Source of the DNA: Bacteroidaceae bacterium
GTDB taxonomy: Bacteria; Bacteroidota; Bacteroidia; Bacteroidales; Bacteroidaceae
Length of the DNA: 64,000 bases
NCBI GenBank assembly: GCA_017536765.1
Contig: JAFXGV010000026.1
Span: 1-64,000, forward strand
Direction of reading: 5' to 3'
Position numbers and translations under genes: made by a program. Each line of letters begins with the position of its first letter. Positions within the stretch are counted from its first letter, which is position 1. The notes beneath the pieces were generated by a model. It was not told the origin of the DNA, made no database searches, and saw only the letters and a list, made by a program, of their open reading frames with translations. Of the stretch, positions 26,119 through 35,274 are shown piece by piece.

Positions 26119-27930
26119 TCAGTAGCGATGTTTTATATCCTTTTCGGCATCGAAACCGGTTGAAAATTCGTTATTCTCGATGGTTACATTCACCACTCGG
26201 TCGAGCAGGAAACGATGGCGGTTCCAGTGGAATGGCTCATAGTCGTTGTTCTGTATAATTTTGTTGCCACGGAACAGCAGGCCGTCGAGCGATTTTGCAT
26301 AAACAACGGGAGCATCAAAGGTTTCAAATATATTATCCTCTATAACAACGCCCGTGCCGTTACCACCGTGGAAATACTTTTTCTGCGCCTGCAGGTTGGG
26401 TATTTCGGGGTAGATTGAGATGATGCCATCGGTAAACTGGAACATATTGGTGAGGGCGTTCACAAAACGGTTTTTGCGTATCACCACATTGCGGCACGCA
26501 CCTGTTTCGAACCATCCGTTGCAGTCGCCGCAAAGCAATATGGCAGTGCCCGATGTGTGGTCGAACAGATTGTTCTCGACAAGCACATCCTGAGGAGTGC
26601 TGAAGAGCGCGCCGCGTGCACGGTTATTACGTATGGTATTGTCGCGGAATGTAACACGGGGAGTCCATTCGAGATTTTCAATTCCATAATCGCCACAGGC
26701 AATATCATCGGCCACTTTGTCGCGCAGGGTTATCTTGAACTCCTTGGCACCGACAATCTCCTTTTTGTCATAGGGCTCTATGCTTTCCACGACATTGGGC
26801 TCGCACACCTCCATTGTGGATGAGCGTACAAACTGCACCGCATCGCCCTTGCCGCCCCAATAGAAGCCATAAGCCTGCGGGTGCATATAACGGGCCACAA
26901 TCACATTATCGGCAAGACGTTGCGTGACACGCAGATAAGTTCCGTGCACATTGATAGCGTCGTCCATCATACCGCTATAAATGCCGCTATGAGAATCTAT
27001 CAACCCCTTGCAACCCGAAAAGTGCGTAGCGTCGGCCTGGGTGGAGAAATAGCGGTCGCCGCCCTCGCGGGGAGCCACATTGAAGCAATCAAGATGAAGG
27101 TTCTCGCTGTTTTGCACCAAAAGGCCCATACCCTCGGCATAATGTACCCAAACATTTTCGAAGCCGGTATCCTTGCACTTGGAGACGAAGATTCCCGGTG
27201 TGGGGCGATAGTATGAACGCATAGCCACGCGTGTACCGGGGAGAAGGCGTGCATCGCTCCACGGCGCGCGTATCACACCCCGCTCAACCTCCTCTACATT
27301 ATACACGCCCACACCGATGTCGCTTGTGCGATAGACCAGGCGGCCCGTTTCGCCCTCAAACGCAATACCGGCAGTAGGGGTAAGTTCCCAATTGTTGCCG
27401 TATGCGACAAAGCGCCCGTCCACAATTTTATAATTGGACCACGGAGCCACGCGGTAGGTGATGAAGCCGTTTTCATTTTCAAGCACCTCTACCTGTGTAA
27501 TCTGTGGCGCACGGGTATCCACCACGATGGAAGATAATTTACAATTTTCGCAATCTACCATAGCAATGGGCAACATACGGCCGTTCATAAGGAACTCCGC
27601 CGCACCCTCACCTTGCAGGGTGAGGTTCTTCACACCCTCGAGAGCTACAGCCACAAGTTTGGGATTGTCCTGGTCGTGGTTCGAAATATAGAACTCGCGC
27701 ACATTGGCACTATCGGGGTAGAAATCGTACTCGCCCGCCTCGAACACCAAACGGGCAGGCTTTCCACCACGCTCGGTCTTTATGGTGGCTATGGCTGTTG
27801 CCACCTCCTTTGTCATATCGGCACCGGTGTTTGGCACAGCGCCAAAATCTTTTGCATAATAGACCTTTTCGGTAATGCTGCAAGAAGCGAGCAATACCAC
27901 TGCCAAAGCACAAGAAAACAGGTTTTTCAT
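26119..27930 (-). CDS. GH110-type alpha-1,3-galactosidase lipoprotein, right-handed beta-helix
   Basis: The product is 603 residues with a lipobox (LLASC, Cys17) and a right-handed parallel beta-helix, visible as recurring N-N/F-x-N rungs (FRDNTIRNNRARGALF, VLVENNLFDHTSGTAILL, VVIRKNRFVNALTN, VVIEDNIFETF). Motifs QADATHFSGCKG and MMDDAINVHG contain three Asp at the spacing (0, +23, +24) I recall for proposed catalytic residues in Akkermansia GH110. Expected activity: removal of terminal alpha-1,3-galactose, for example blood-group B or linear Gal-alpha-1,3-Gal on mucin. Whether it is B-specific (GlaA-like) or broad (GlaB-like) cannot be told. Confidence 0.85.
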   Translation of the reverse strand: MKNLFSCALAVVLLASCSITEKVYYAKDFGAVPNTGADMTKEVATAIATIKTERGGKPARLVFEAGEYDFYPDSANVREFYISNHDQDNPKLVAVALEGVKNLTLQGEGAAEFLMNGRMLPIAMVDCENCKLSSIVVDTRAPQITQVEVLENENGFITYRVAPWSNYKIVDGRFVAYGNNWELTPTAGIAFEGETGRLVYRTSDIGVGVYNVEEVERGVIRAPWSDARLLPGTRVAMRSYYRPTPGIFVSKCKDTGFENVWVHYAEGMGLLVQNSENLHLDCFNVAPREGGDRYFSTQADATHFSGCKGLIDSHSGIYSGMMDDAINVHGTYLRVTQRLADNVIVARYMHPQAYGFYWGGKGDAVQFVRSSTMEVCEPNVVESIEPYDKKEIVGAKEFKITLRDKVADDIACGDYGIENLEWTPRVTFRDNTIRNNRARGALFSTPQDVLVENNLFDHTSGTAILLCGDCNGWFETGACRNVVIRKNRFVNALTNMFQFTDGIISIYPEIPNLQAQKKYFHGGNGTGVVIEDNIFETFDAPVVYAKSLDGLLFRGNKIIQNNDYEPFHWNRHRFLLDRVVNVTIENNEFSTGFDAEKDIKHRY

Positions 27931-27952
27931 ATTATATCAGTTAATTTTTCTG

Positions 27953-27983
27953 CGAAGATACACAAAAGCATTTTTACATCAAA
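27953..27983 (-). promoter_or_regulatory. Promoter of the GH110-rluA unit
   Basis: On the minus strand TTTG (27980-27983) and TATCTTCG (27953-27960) are 19 bases apart, a full consensus promoter, 22 bases before the ATG. Confidence 0.65.
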
Positions 27984-28012
27984 ATTATAGAAAAAAATTA
28001 TAAAGCCACACT

Positions 28013-28029
28013 TTGGCACGCTTTTTGTA
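28013..28029 (+). promoter_or_regulatory. Sigma-54-like motif upstream of secA
   Basis: TTGGCACGCTTTTTGTA fits YTGGCACGRNNNTTGCW at 15 of 17 positions; GT replaces the -12 GC. The same string, with one or two changes, precedes groES (18516-18532). It stands 120 bases upstream of secA, ahead of a standard -7 element. Confidence 0.4.
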
Positions 28030-28101
28030 GTATATCAAATAGCATCGCATTCATCTATAAAACATTTTGTGCGATATATCATTAAATTATAATTATATTA
28101 T

Positions 28102-28109
28102 TATCTTTG
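28102..28109 (+). promoter_or_regulatory. -7 element (TATCTTTG) of secA
   Basis: Perfect TAnnTTTG, 40 bases before the ATG; a second match (TACTTTTG, 28114-28121) follows. No TTTG lies at 19-21 bases, but one is found 32 bases upstream (28066-28069). Confidence 0.5.
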
Positions 28110-28149
28110 CAATTACTTTTGAAAATAACGAAAAAACAAAAACAAAATA

Positions 28150-31100
28150 ATGGGATTTAACGAATTTATAAGCAAGCTATTCGGCAACAAAGCAAGCCGA
28201 GACAGACGTGAGATAGCTCCCTGGGTGGAGAAGATAAAAGCGGCCTACCCCGCCATAAACGCACTTAGCAACGACGAGCTGCGTGCTGCCACTGCCGCTT
28301 TGAAAGAGAAGATACAGGGAACGGTTACCGCCGAGCGCAACAGGATTGCCGAACTTAAGGCAAGCATAGAGAATACCGAGCTCGAAAAGCGCGAAAGCAT
28401 CTTCAACCAGATAGACAAATTGGAGAAAGAGGTTCTCGAAAAACTCGACGAGGCGCTCGACAAGGCATTGCCCGAGGCATTTGCCATTGTAAAGGACACC
28501 GCGCGCCGTTTCAGCGAGAACGAGACCATTGAGGTTACAGCCACAGAGTTCGACCGCGACCTTGCCGCCAAGTACGATTTTGTAACAATCGACGGTGACA
28601 AGGCAATATACAGGAACCACTGGACCGCCGGCGGCAACGACACCGTGTGGAATATGGTGCACTACGACGTGCAGCTATTCGGTGGCGTGGTGCTGCACAA
28701 GGGCCGCATTGCCGAGATGGCTACCGGTGAGGGTAAAACACTTGTGGCCACACTGCCCGTGTTCCTCAACGCCCTCACAGGCAACGGTGTGCACGTGGTA
28801 ACCGTGAACGACTACCTTGCAAAGCGCGACTCCGAGTGGATGGGGCCGCTTTATATGTTCCACGGCTTGAGCGTGGATTGCATAGACAAGCACCAGCCCA
28901 ATTCCGATGCCCGCCGCAACGCCTACCTTGCCGACATTACATTCGGTACCAACAACGAGTTCGGTTTCGACTACCTGCGCGACAATATGGCCACCCAGCC
29001 CGCCGACCTTGTTCAGCGTGTGCACAACTATGCCATTGTCGATGAGGTGGACTCGGTGCTCATTGACGATGCTCGTACCCCGCTTATCATTTCGGGCCCC
29101 GTGCCCCGCGGCGAGGACCAGCTGTTCGAGGAGTACCGCCCCTTGGTGGAGCGCCTGGTGGATGCACAGAAGAAACTTGCCACACAATACCTTGCCGATG
29201 CGCGCAAGCTCATATATTCCGACAACAAGGACGAGGTGACCGCCGGTTACCTGTCGCTTTTCCGCAGCCACAAGGCATTGCCCAAAAACAAGCCTCTTAT
29301 AAAGCTGCTGAGCGAGCCCGGCGTAAAGACAGGCCTTTTGAAGACCGAGGAGTACTACATTGAGCAGAACAATAAGCGTATGCCCGAGGCCACCGAGCCC
29401 CTCTTCTTTGTAATAGACGAGAAGAACAACAGCGTGGAACTCACTGACAAGGGTATAGAGCTCATTACGGGAAATGCCAAAGACCAGACACTCTTCGTAC
29501 TGCCCGACATAGCATCGGAGATGGCCGAGCTCGAGAACAACACCGAGCTTAGCAACGAGGAGAAGGCTGCCAAGAAGGATGAGATGCTCACCAACTACGC
29601 AGTGAAATCGGAACGCATACACACCATAAGCCAGCTGTTGAAGGCTTATACAATGTTCGACCGCGACGTGGAGTATGTGGTAACCGAGGATGGACAGGTG
29701 AAGATTGTAGATGAGCAGACAGGCCGTATTATGGAGGGCCGCCGCTACTCCGACGGTTTGCACCAGGCCATCGAGGCAAAAGAGCGTGTGAAGGTGGAGG
29801 CTGCTTCGCAGACATTTGCCACCATCACTTTGCAGAACTATTTCCGTATGTACCACAAGCTTGCCGGTATGACCGGTACAGCCGAGACCGAGGCCGGTGA
29901 GTTTTGGGATATCTACAAACTTGATGTGGTTGTAATCCCCACTAACCGCCCCATTGCCCGCGAGGATATGAACGACCGCGTTTATAAAACCAAACGCGAG
30001 AAATACAAAGCGGTAATAGAGGAGATTGAGAGCCTTGTGCAGCAGGGTCGCCCCGTGCTTGTAGGTACCACATCGGTTGAAATATCGGAAATGCTGAGCC
30101 GTATGCTCAAAATGCGCGGCATAGCACACAACGTACTTAACGCCAAACTGCACCAGAAGGAGGCCGACATTGTTGCAAAGGCCGGTCTTTCGGGCACGGT
30201 GACCATTGCAACCAATATGGCCGGCCGTGGTACCGACATCAAGTTGAGCGAGGAGGTACGCGCAGCAGGCGGTCTTGCCATCATAGGTACAGAACGCCAC
30301 GAATCGCGCCGTGTTGACAGGCAGCTGCGCGGACGTGCCGGCCGCCAGGGCGATCCCGGTTCTTCGGTATTCTTCGTGTCACTCGAGGACAACCTGATGC
30401 GCCTGTTCGGTTCGGAGCGTATCTCAAAAATACTCGACAGCAAGTTTATTGGCTTCAAGGATGGCGATATGATTGAGCATCCTATGATTTCGAGCTCCAT
30501 CGAGCGTGCGCAGAAAAAGGTGGAGGAGAACAACTTCGGTATCCGTAAGCGCCTGCTGGAGTACGACGACGTGATGAACAAGCAGCGTTCAGTCATATAC
30601 ACAAAACGCCGCCACGCACTCATAGGCGAGCGCATTGGTATGGATATAGTGAATATGGTGTGGGACCGTTGCTGCAACATTGTGGAGAATTGCGACTACG
30701 AGGATGCAAAAATGGAGTTCCTGCGCGTGCTCGCCAGCGAAATGCCCATTGCAAGCCAGGAAGAGTATCGCAAAATGGACACCGAGGAACTTGCCGAAAA
30801 ATGCTTCGAGGCTGTAATGAGCAACTTCAAGCAGAAAACCGAGCGTATGGCACAGGTGGCATACCCCTACATAGAGTACATATACAAGAACAACGAGCAG
30901 ATGCGCGACAAGCACATATATGTGCCCATCACCGATGGCCGCCACGTATATCAGATTCCCGTGCCTCTTGCCGCCGCATACGAAACAAAGGGCAAGGAGG
31001 TTATAAAGTGCTTTGAAAAGGCTATATTGCTACACACCATAGACAACGCCTGGAAGGAGAACTTGCGCGACCTCGACGAGCTCAAACACTCGGTGCAGAA

Positions 31101-31461
31101 CGCAAGCTACGAACAGAAAGACCCGTTGCTCATCTTCAAATTAGAGTCGGTTACCCTATTTGACAAGATGGTGAATAAGATAAACGACCAGACGGCATCC
31201 ATCCTGTTGCGCGGACAAATCCCCGTACAGGAGCGCCAGGATGTAAAGGTGGCACCCGACCCGCAGCGTAGCAAGCAGAAGCCCAAATACAACGAGACAA
31301 AGGTAGATTTGAACGACGCCAACCAGCAGGCTGCCGCACAACACGACACACGCGCCGAGCAGCGCACGCCCGTGAGAGCCGAAAAGACTGTGGGGCGCAA
31401 CGACCCCTGCCCTTGCGGCAGTGGCAAAAAGTTCAAACACTGCCACGGCAAGAACCTGTAA
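28150..31461 (+). CDS. secA: Preprotein translocase ATPase SecA
   Basis: The motor of the Sec export channel, 1103 residues (Bacteroidota SecA is about 1100; E. coli 901). Walker A lies in [20 protein letters not shown] near residue 190, DEAD-like Walker B in [20 protein letters not shown], and the helicase motif VI in [20 protein letters not shown]. The C-terminus carries the zinc finger [17 protein letters not shown] that binds SecB or ribosome. Extra residues sit in the first ATPase half (about 85-150 and 340-480). The preceding divergent region has a sigma-54-like site and a -7 element. Confidence 0.99.
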   Translation: MGFNEFISKLFGNKASRDRREIAPWVEKIKAAYPAINALSNDELRAATAALKEKIQGTVTAERNRIAELKASIENTELEKRESIFNQIDKLEKEVLEKLDEALDKALPEAFAIVKDTARRFSENETIEVTATEFDRDLAAKYDFVTIDGDKAIYRNHWTAGGNDTVWNMVHYDVQLFGGVVLHKGRIAEMATGEGKTLVATLPVFLNALTGNGVHVVTVNDYLAKRDSEWMGPLYMFHGLSVDCIDKHQPNSDARRNAYLADITFGTNNEFGFDYLRDNMATQPADLVQRVHNYAIVDEVDSVLIDDARTPLIISGPVPRGEDQLFEEYRPLVERLVDAQKKLATQYLADARKLIYSDNKDEVTAGYLSLFRSHKALPKNKPLIKLLSEPGVKTGLLKTEEYYIEQNNKRMPEATEPLFFVIDEKNNSVELTDKGIELITGNAKDQTLFVLPDIASEMAELENNTELSNEEKAAKKDEMLTNYAVKSERIHTISQLLKAYTMFDRDVEYVVTEDGQVKIVDEQTGRIMEGRRYSDGLHQAIEAKERVKVEAASQTFATITLQNYFRMYHKLAGMTGTAETEAGEFWDIYKLDVVVIPTNRPIAREDMNDRVYKTKREKYKAVIEEIESLVQQGRPVLVGTTSVEISEMLSRMLKMRGIAHNVLNAKLHQKEADIVAKAGLSGTVTIATNMAGRGTDIKLSEEVRAAGGLAIIGTERHESRRVDRQLRGRAGRQGDPGSSVFFVSLEDNLMRLFGSERISKILDSKFIGFKDGDMIEHPMISSSIERAQKKVEENNFGIRKRLLEYDDVMNKQRSVIYTKRRHALIGERIGMDIVNMVWDRCCNIVENCDYEDAKMEFLRVLASEMPIASQEEYRKMDTEELAEKCFEAVMSNFKQKTERMAQVAYPYIEYIYKNNEQMRDKHIYVPITDGRHVYQIPVPLAAAYETKGKEVIKCFEKAILLHTIDNAWKENLRDLDELKHSVQNASYEQKDPLLIFKLESVTLFDKMVNKINDQTASILLRGQIPVQERQDVKVAPDPQRSKQKPKYNETKVDLNDANQQAAAQHDTRAEQRTPVRAEKTVGRNDPCPCGSGKKFKHCHGKNL

Positions 31462-31512
31462 AGAGCACTGCTACATAAAGAATTACACGACAAACCTAAA
31501 CCCTCCACAAAT

Positions 31513-31947
31513 ATGCCATTAAGTAAACAGACACAAGAGAGCCTTAGAAATGCCATAAATGATATGGCAAAAAAATACATAACGGCCGAAACCGCAATGG
31601 TCACCGATTTCCACATATATGTAAACGGCGACAATGGCACGCTCACCATCTACGACGATGACGACAACAGCCTCGCGCGCGTACATATTAAAGAATGGGA
31701 AAACGTACACGACGAAAAATTGTTTGAAAAAGTGCTGCGCGGCGAACTTGCCAAAATGCAGGAAGAGGGCATATTTGAGAGCATCAACATAGTGAAACCC
31801 TACTCTTTTGTGCTTGTAGATGAAGATAAAGAGACTATAGTGGACTTGCTGTATATTGACGACGACACACTAATCCTGAGCGAGGACCTTTTGAAGGGAT
31901 TCGACGAGGAGATGAACGACTTTTTGAAGCACCTGTTAGAGGATTGA
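31513..31947 (+). CDS. Small acidic cytosolic protein of unknown function
   Basis: The product is 144 residues with no signal peptide or membrane segment. It alternates short helices with beta-strands (DFHIYVNGDNGTLTIYDDDD, SFVLVDEDKETIVDLLYIDD) and ends in an acidic helix (FDEEMNDFLKHLLED). No known domain is recognised. It lies 51 bases after secA, with a terminator behind it, so it may be transcribed together with secA. Confidence 0.7.
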   Translation: MPLSKQTQESLRNAINDMAKKYITAETAMVTDFHIYVNGDNGTLTIYDDDDNSLARVHIKEWENVHDEKLFEKVLRGELAKMQEEGIFESINIVKPYSFVLVDEDKETIVDLLYIDDDTLILSEDLLKGFDEEMNDFLKHLLED

Positions 31948-31980
31948 TGAACGGGATTCAAAAAGAATAAAAAAGACAAA

Positions 31981-32014
31981 AAGGCACGCAATCATCATAA
32001 TTGCGTGCCTTTTT
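31981..32014 (+). terminator. Intrinsic terminator after the secA unit
   Basis: Twelve-base arms (31981-31992 and 32000-32011) with a 7-base loop are followed by a T-run on the plus strand. Confidence 0.85.
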
Positions 32015-32067
32015 GTTGTATAAATTCTAAAAAACCTTAATAAAGGAACATTTTGCCAAGAATTGAA

Positions 32068-32099
32068 TAGAAAACTTTTTTGCCAAAAAAAGTTTTCTA
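32068..32099 (+). promoter_or_regulatory. Operator-like inverted repeat of the efflux operon
   Basis: Fourteen-base arms (32068-32081 and 32086-32099) are exact reverse complements around GCCA. The repeat covers the -33 TTTG of the tetR promoter, the position expected for autorepression by the TetR protein encoded directly downstream. Confidence 0.65.
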
Positions 32100-32109
32100 C
32101 GTATCTTTG
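32079..32109 (+). promoter_or_regulatory. Promoter of the tetR-efflux operon
   Basis: TTTG (32079-32082) and TATCTTTG (32102-32109) with a 19-base spacer form a full consensus promoter embedded in the inverted repeat. The transcript is predicted to start at about 32114-32116, the same place as the likely start codon. Confidence 0.7.
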
Positions 32110-32113
32110 CATC

Positions 32114-32761
32114 GTGAAAAACAGTAAAGAGGAAAATAGCAAAGAGGAGGTAAAGCAAAAGATAATTTCTGCTGCACTGGGCTTGTTTCGCAAGCAAGGA
32201 ATAAAAGAGGTAAAAATGGACGACATTGCCTCTTTAATTTCTGTATCGAAGCGTACCATTTATGAACTGTTCACCGACAAGGAGAACCTTATTATAGAGG
32301 CGCTGAAGTTGAGCCACGAGAGTGTTTCGGCCGAAGCAAAAGAGATTATCAGGAACTCCAACGACATCCTGGATATAATTCTTAAACTCTACGAGCTTTA
32401 TTTCAGGATTTTGAGCGAAACCAACAGACTGTTTTTTACCGACCTCGAACGATACCCCGAAGTTCTGAACCGCCGTAAAGCTCGCGAGAAAAAGAACAAC
32501 AAACGCTTTATTGCCTGGATGGAAGAGGGGCGCAAGCAGGGGCTGTTCCGCGAAGATGCCGACTTTGAGATACTCGCTTTTATATTGCAACGAGACCTGG
32601 AGCTCATTATGACGGTAAACAAGCAACCCGGCAACAGCGACCTCAGCCGCTACAAGCCCGAGGAGCTCGGCCGCCTGCTCATTCTGTTCTACCTGCGAGG
32701 CATTGCCACGGCAAAAGGACGAGAAAAGATTGAAGACTTTATACAGAAGAATAAACAATAA
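32114..32761 (+). CDS. TetR/AcrR-family transcriptional regulator of the efflux operon
   Basis: The product is about 215 residues. The N-terminal helix-turn-helix reads KQKIISAALGLFRKQGIKEV, then MDDIASLISVSKRTIYELFT, a clear TetR DNA-binding domain; the C-terminal helices form the ligand-binding and dimer part. Homology begins close to the GTG at 32114. An in-frame TTG at 32063 lies inside the operator and is rejected. With the promoter ending at 32109, the mRNA may be leaderless. It is followed 10 bases later by tolC, so it probably represses its own efflux operon until an inducer binds. Confidence 0.88.
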   Translation: MKNSKEENSKEEVKQKIISAALGLFRKQGIKEVKMDDIASLISVSKRTIYELFTDKENLIIEALKLSHESVSAEAKEIIRNSNDILDIILKLYELYFRILSETNRLFFTDLERYPEVLNRRKAREKKNNKRFIAWMEEGRKQGLFREDADFEILAFILQRDLELIMTVNKQPGNSDLSRYKPEELGRLLILFYLRGIATAKGREKIEDFIQKNKQ

Positions 32762-32771
32762 AATAACAATT

Positions 32772-34091
32772 ATGAATCTTAAAATGCGATTGACAACAGT
32801 GGTAGCCCTGCTGGCAATGTTAATGCCGGCACGTGCACAGGAGGCCACACCCACAATGCACCTTACACTCGACAAAGCCATTGAGCTTGCTATGAGCGAG
32901 AACCCCACAATAAAGGTTGCAGAGAAGGAGATTGAGTTGAAGAAGGTATCGAAGAACGAGGCTTGGCAGAACCTGCTGCCCACAGCAACGATTAACGGTA
33001 GCGTGAACTATGCAATAAAGGCGGCCGAGATGAACTTGGGCGGCCAGACATTCAAAATGGGTAAAGACGATGCAAGCACCTGGAACGGCACCCTGCAGGT
33101 ATCACTCCCCGTGTTTGCACCCGCAATATACAAGAGTATGAGCCTCACCAAGGCCGACGTGGAGCTTGCCGTGGAGAAGAGCCGCGGTTCAAAGATTGAC
33201 CTTGTGAACCAAGTAACAAAAGCATACTACCAGCTGATGCTTGCACAGGACTCTTACACCGTGCTGATGGAAAACTACAAGCTGGCCGAGGAGAATTTCA
33301 ACATTGTAAACGCAAAGTTCCAGCAGGGAAGCGTGAGCGAGTATGACAAGATAAGCGCCGAGGTACAAAAGAGCAACGCCTGGCCCTCTGTAATAAGCGG
33401 CAAAAACGCTGTGGAGATTGCCAAATTGCAACTGAAAGTGCTTATGGGCATTACAGCCGATGTGAACCTCGTGATTGACGACAACCTCAAAAACCACGAG
33501 AGCGAGATGGACAAGAATGCCGCAAAACAAGCCATCGACCTGCAGAACAACTCAGCATTGAGGAGCATCGACCTGCAAGCACAACTGCTCAAGAAGCAGC
33601 GTGGTTTGTTGAAAACCAACTTCTTGCCCACACTCGCCTTGTCGGGCAACCTGCAATACCAATCGCTTTACAACGAGGATTGGAAAGTTATGGACTACAC
33701 CTGGGGCAACAGCTCATCTGTAGCACTTTCGTTGAGCATTCCCCTGTTCCAGGCAAGCAATTTCACAAAGCTCAAAAGCAACAAGATACAGCAGTGGCAG
33801 CTTGCCGAGACACGCACCAACACCGAGCGTATGCTCAATATGCAGGCACAAAGCTACCTTGACAATATGACAAAGAGTGCCGAGCAGCTCGAGAGTAACA
33901 AAACCGCTGTGGAGCTTGCAAAGAAGGGGCTGGAGATAAGCCAAAAGCGTTACGACGTGGGTAAAGGCACCATTCTGGAGCTCACAAACTCGCAGGTATC
34001 GCTCACAAACGTACAGCTGAGCTACAATAACACCATATACGACTACTTGGTGGCAAAATCGGAATTGAACACAGTTTTAGGAAAGGAATAA
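32772..34091 (+). CDS. TolC-family outer-membrane efflux protein
   Basis: A 439-residue outer-membrane channel, with signal peptide to about residue 23 (MPARAQ). It has two outer-membrane-efflux-protein repeats: DKAIELAMSENPTIKVAEKE starts the first, and the helical hairpins around KAYYQLMLAQDSYTVLMENY and NGSVNYAIKAAEM recur in the second half (AKKGLEISQKRYDVGKGTIL). It forms the exit duct for the RND pump encoded downstream. The ATG at 32772 is used; the longer frame from 32703 overlaps tetR without homology. Confidence 0.92.
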   Translation: MNLKMRLTTVVALLAMLMPARAQEATPTMHLTLDKAIELAMSENPTIKVAEKEIELKKVSKNEAWQNLLPTATINGSVNYAIKAAEMNLGGQTFKMGKDDASTWNGTLQVSLPVFAPAIYKSMSLTKADVELAVEKSRGSKIDLVNQVTKAYYQLMLAQDSYTVLMENYKLAEENFNIVNAKFQQGSVSEYDKISAEVQKSNAWPSVISGKNAVEIAKLQLKVLMGITADVNLVIDDNLKNHESEMDKNAAKQAIDLQNNSALRSIDLQAQLLKKQRGLLKTNFLPTLALSGNLQYQSLYNEDWKVMDYTWGNSSSVALSLSIPLFQASNFTKLKSNKIQQWQLAETRTNTERMLNMQAQSYLDNMTKSAEQLESNKTAVELAKKGLEISQKRYDVGKGTILELTNSQVSLTNVQLSYNNTIYDYLVAKSELNTVLGKE

Positions 34092-34105
34092 AAACAAAAC
34101 TTTGT

Positions 34106-34187
34106 TTTGTCATTCTGAGCATTAGCGAAGAATCTCATACAAAAAGCAATAGGGATTTTTCATCCTTGCAGTCGTCAAAATGACAAA
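34106..34187. repeat. REP-like intergenic repeat with terminal inverted repeats
   Basis: Nine-base ends TTTGTCATT (34106-34114) and AATGACAAA (34179-34187) are exact reverse complements, and the left part continues GTCATTCTGAGC, then AGCGAAGAATCT, a string known as a dispersed intergenic repeat in many bacterial genomes. The centre is divergent, so the element looks decayed. It separates tolC from the adaptor gene within the operon. Confidence 0.5.
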
Positions 34188-34222
34188 GAGAAGAAACAAA
34201 CAAAAAAAACATATAGACGATT

Positions 34223-35251
34223 ATGAAAAAGAATCTGACATTTATCGCATTGGCCGCAACTGCCATTCTATGTTCTTGCGGCAGTTCAGAGAAAACAGAG
34301 ACAGCTGAAACCACACAGGTGGAGGTGCAGCAGGAGAAACCCAAAGTGAAGATTGCACAGGTGGTAGCCGAGGAGGTTGCACAGCTTGAGCAATACACTA
34401 CAACCGTGGAGGCCGAGGTTAAGAACAACATCATTCCCAGCTCGGCACTGCGCATCGAAAAGATTCTTGTTGAGGTGGGCGACAACGTGCGCAAAGGCCA
34501 GAAACTGGTATTGCTCGATGCAAGCAGCCTCGACCAGTTGAAACTGCAGGTTGAGAATCAGGAGATAGATTTCAAACGCATTGAGGAGCTCTACAAAGTG
34601 GGCGGTGCCTCAAAAGCAGAATACGATAACGCCAAGACACAGTTGGAGGTAAACAAGCGTGCACTTGCCAACAAGTTGGAGAACACTGTGCTTGTGAGCC
34701 CCATCGACGGTGTCGTATCGGCACGTAACTACGACAACGGCGATATGTATGGCAGCAAGCCCATTTTAGTGGTGGAGCAGATTTCTCCCGTGAAGATGAA
34801 GATAAATGTGAGCGAGAGCCTCTATGCACAGACCAACAAGAGCTTGGCAGTAACAGCCACATTCGACACTTATGGCGATGAAAAATTCACAGGAAAGATT
34901 GATATTATATACCCCACTATCGATGCAACCACACACACATTCCCCGTGGAGATTAAGATTGCCAACAATGACCGCAAGGTGCGCCCCGGTATGTTTGGGC
35001 AAGTAACAGTGAACTTTGGTACAAAGAGCCACGTGGTTGTGCCCGACCAGGCTGTCGTTAAGCAGGCCGGTGCAGGCGATTACTATGTTTACACATACGA
35101 AAACGGAAGAGTTACATATAACAAGGTAGAACTTGGCCGTCGTATGGGCGACAAATATGAGCTCATTTCGGGTATCGAACCCGGCAGTTCTGTTGTAATT
35201 GCAGGACACACAGGGCTCAACAATGGCAAAGAAGTTGAAGTGATTGAATAA
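34223..35251 (+). CDS. RND efflux periplasmic adaptor (membrane fusion protein)
   Basis: A 342-residue lipoprotein (CSC, Cys19) linking pump and TolC. Two biotinyl-lipoyl halves surround a short hairpin: LRIEKILVEVGDNVRKGQKL, then ENTVLVSPIDGVVSARNYDN. A beta-barrel domain (FDTYGDEKFTGKIDII) and membrane-proximal domain follow. Compact size fits the AcrA/MexA family without a long coiled-coil. Between tolC and the RND gene. Confidence 0.93.
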   Translation: MKKNLTFIALAATAILCSCGSSEKTETAETTQVEVQQEKPKVKIAQVVAEEVAQLEQYTTTVEAEVKNNIIPSSALRIEKILVEVGDNVRKGQKLVLLDASSLDQLKLQVENQEIDFKRIEELYKVGGASKAEYDNAKTQLEVNKRALANKLENTVLVSPIDGVVSARNYDNGDMYGSKPILVVEQISPVKMKINVSESLYAQTNKSLAVTATFDTYGDEKFTGKIDIIYPTIDATTHTFPVEIKIANNDRKVRPGMFGQVTVNFGTKSHVVVPDQAVVKQAGAGDYYVYTYENGRVTYNKVELGRRMGDKYELISGIEPGSSVVIAGHTGLNNGKEVEVIE

Positions 35252-35274
35252 TAACACAATAAACATTATATAAT

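Noticed and set aside
28675-30300. 541-codon minus-strand open frame opposite secA
   Set aside because: Lies wholly antisense to secA, has no family motif and reflects biased codon use of the real gene.
32063-32113. TTG start for the TetR gene
   Set aside because: Would place coding sequence over the promoter and operator; homology begins after the GTG at 32114.
32703-32771. Upstream extension of the TolC gene
   Set aside because: Overlaps the tetR coding end; the signal peptide begins at the ATG at 32772.
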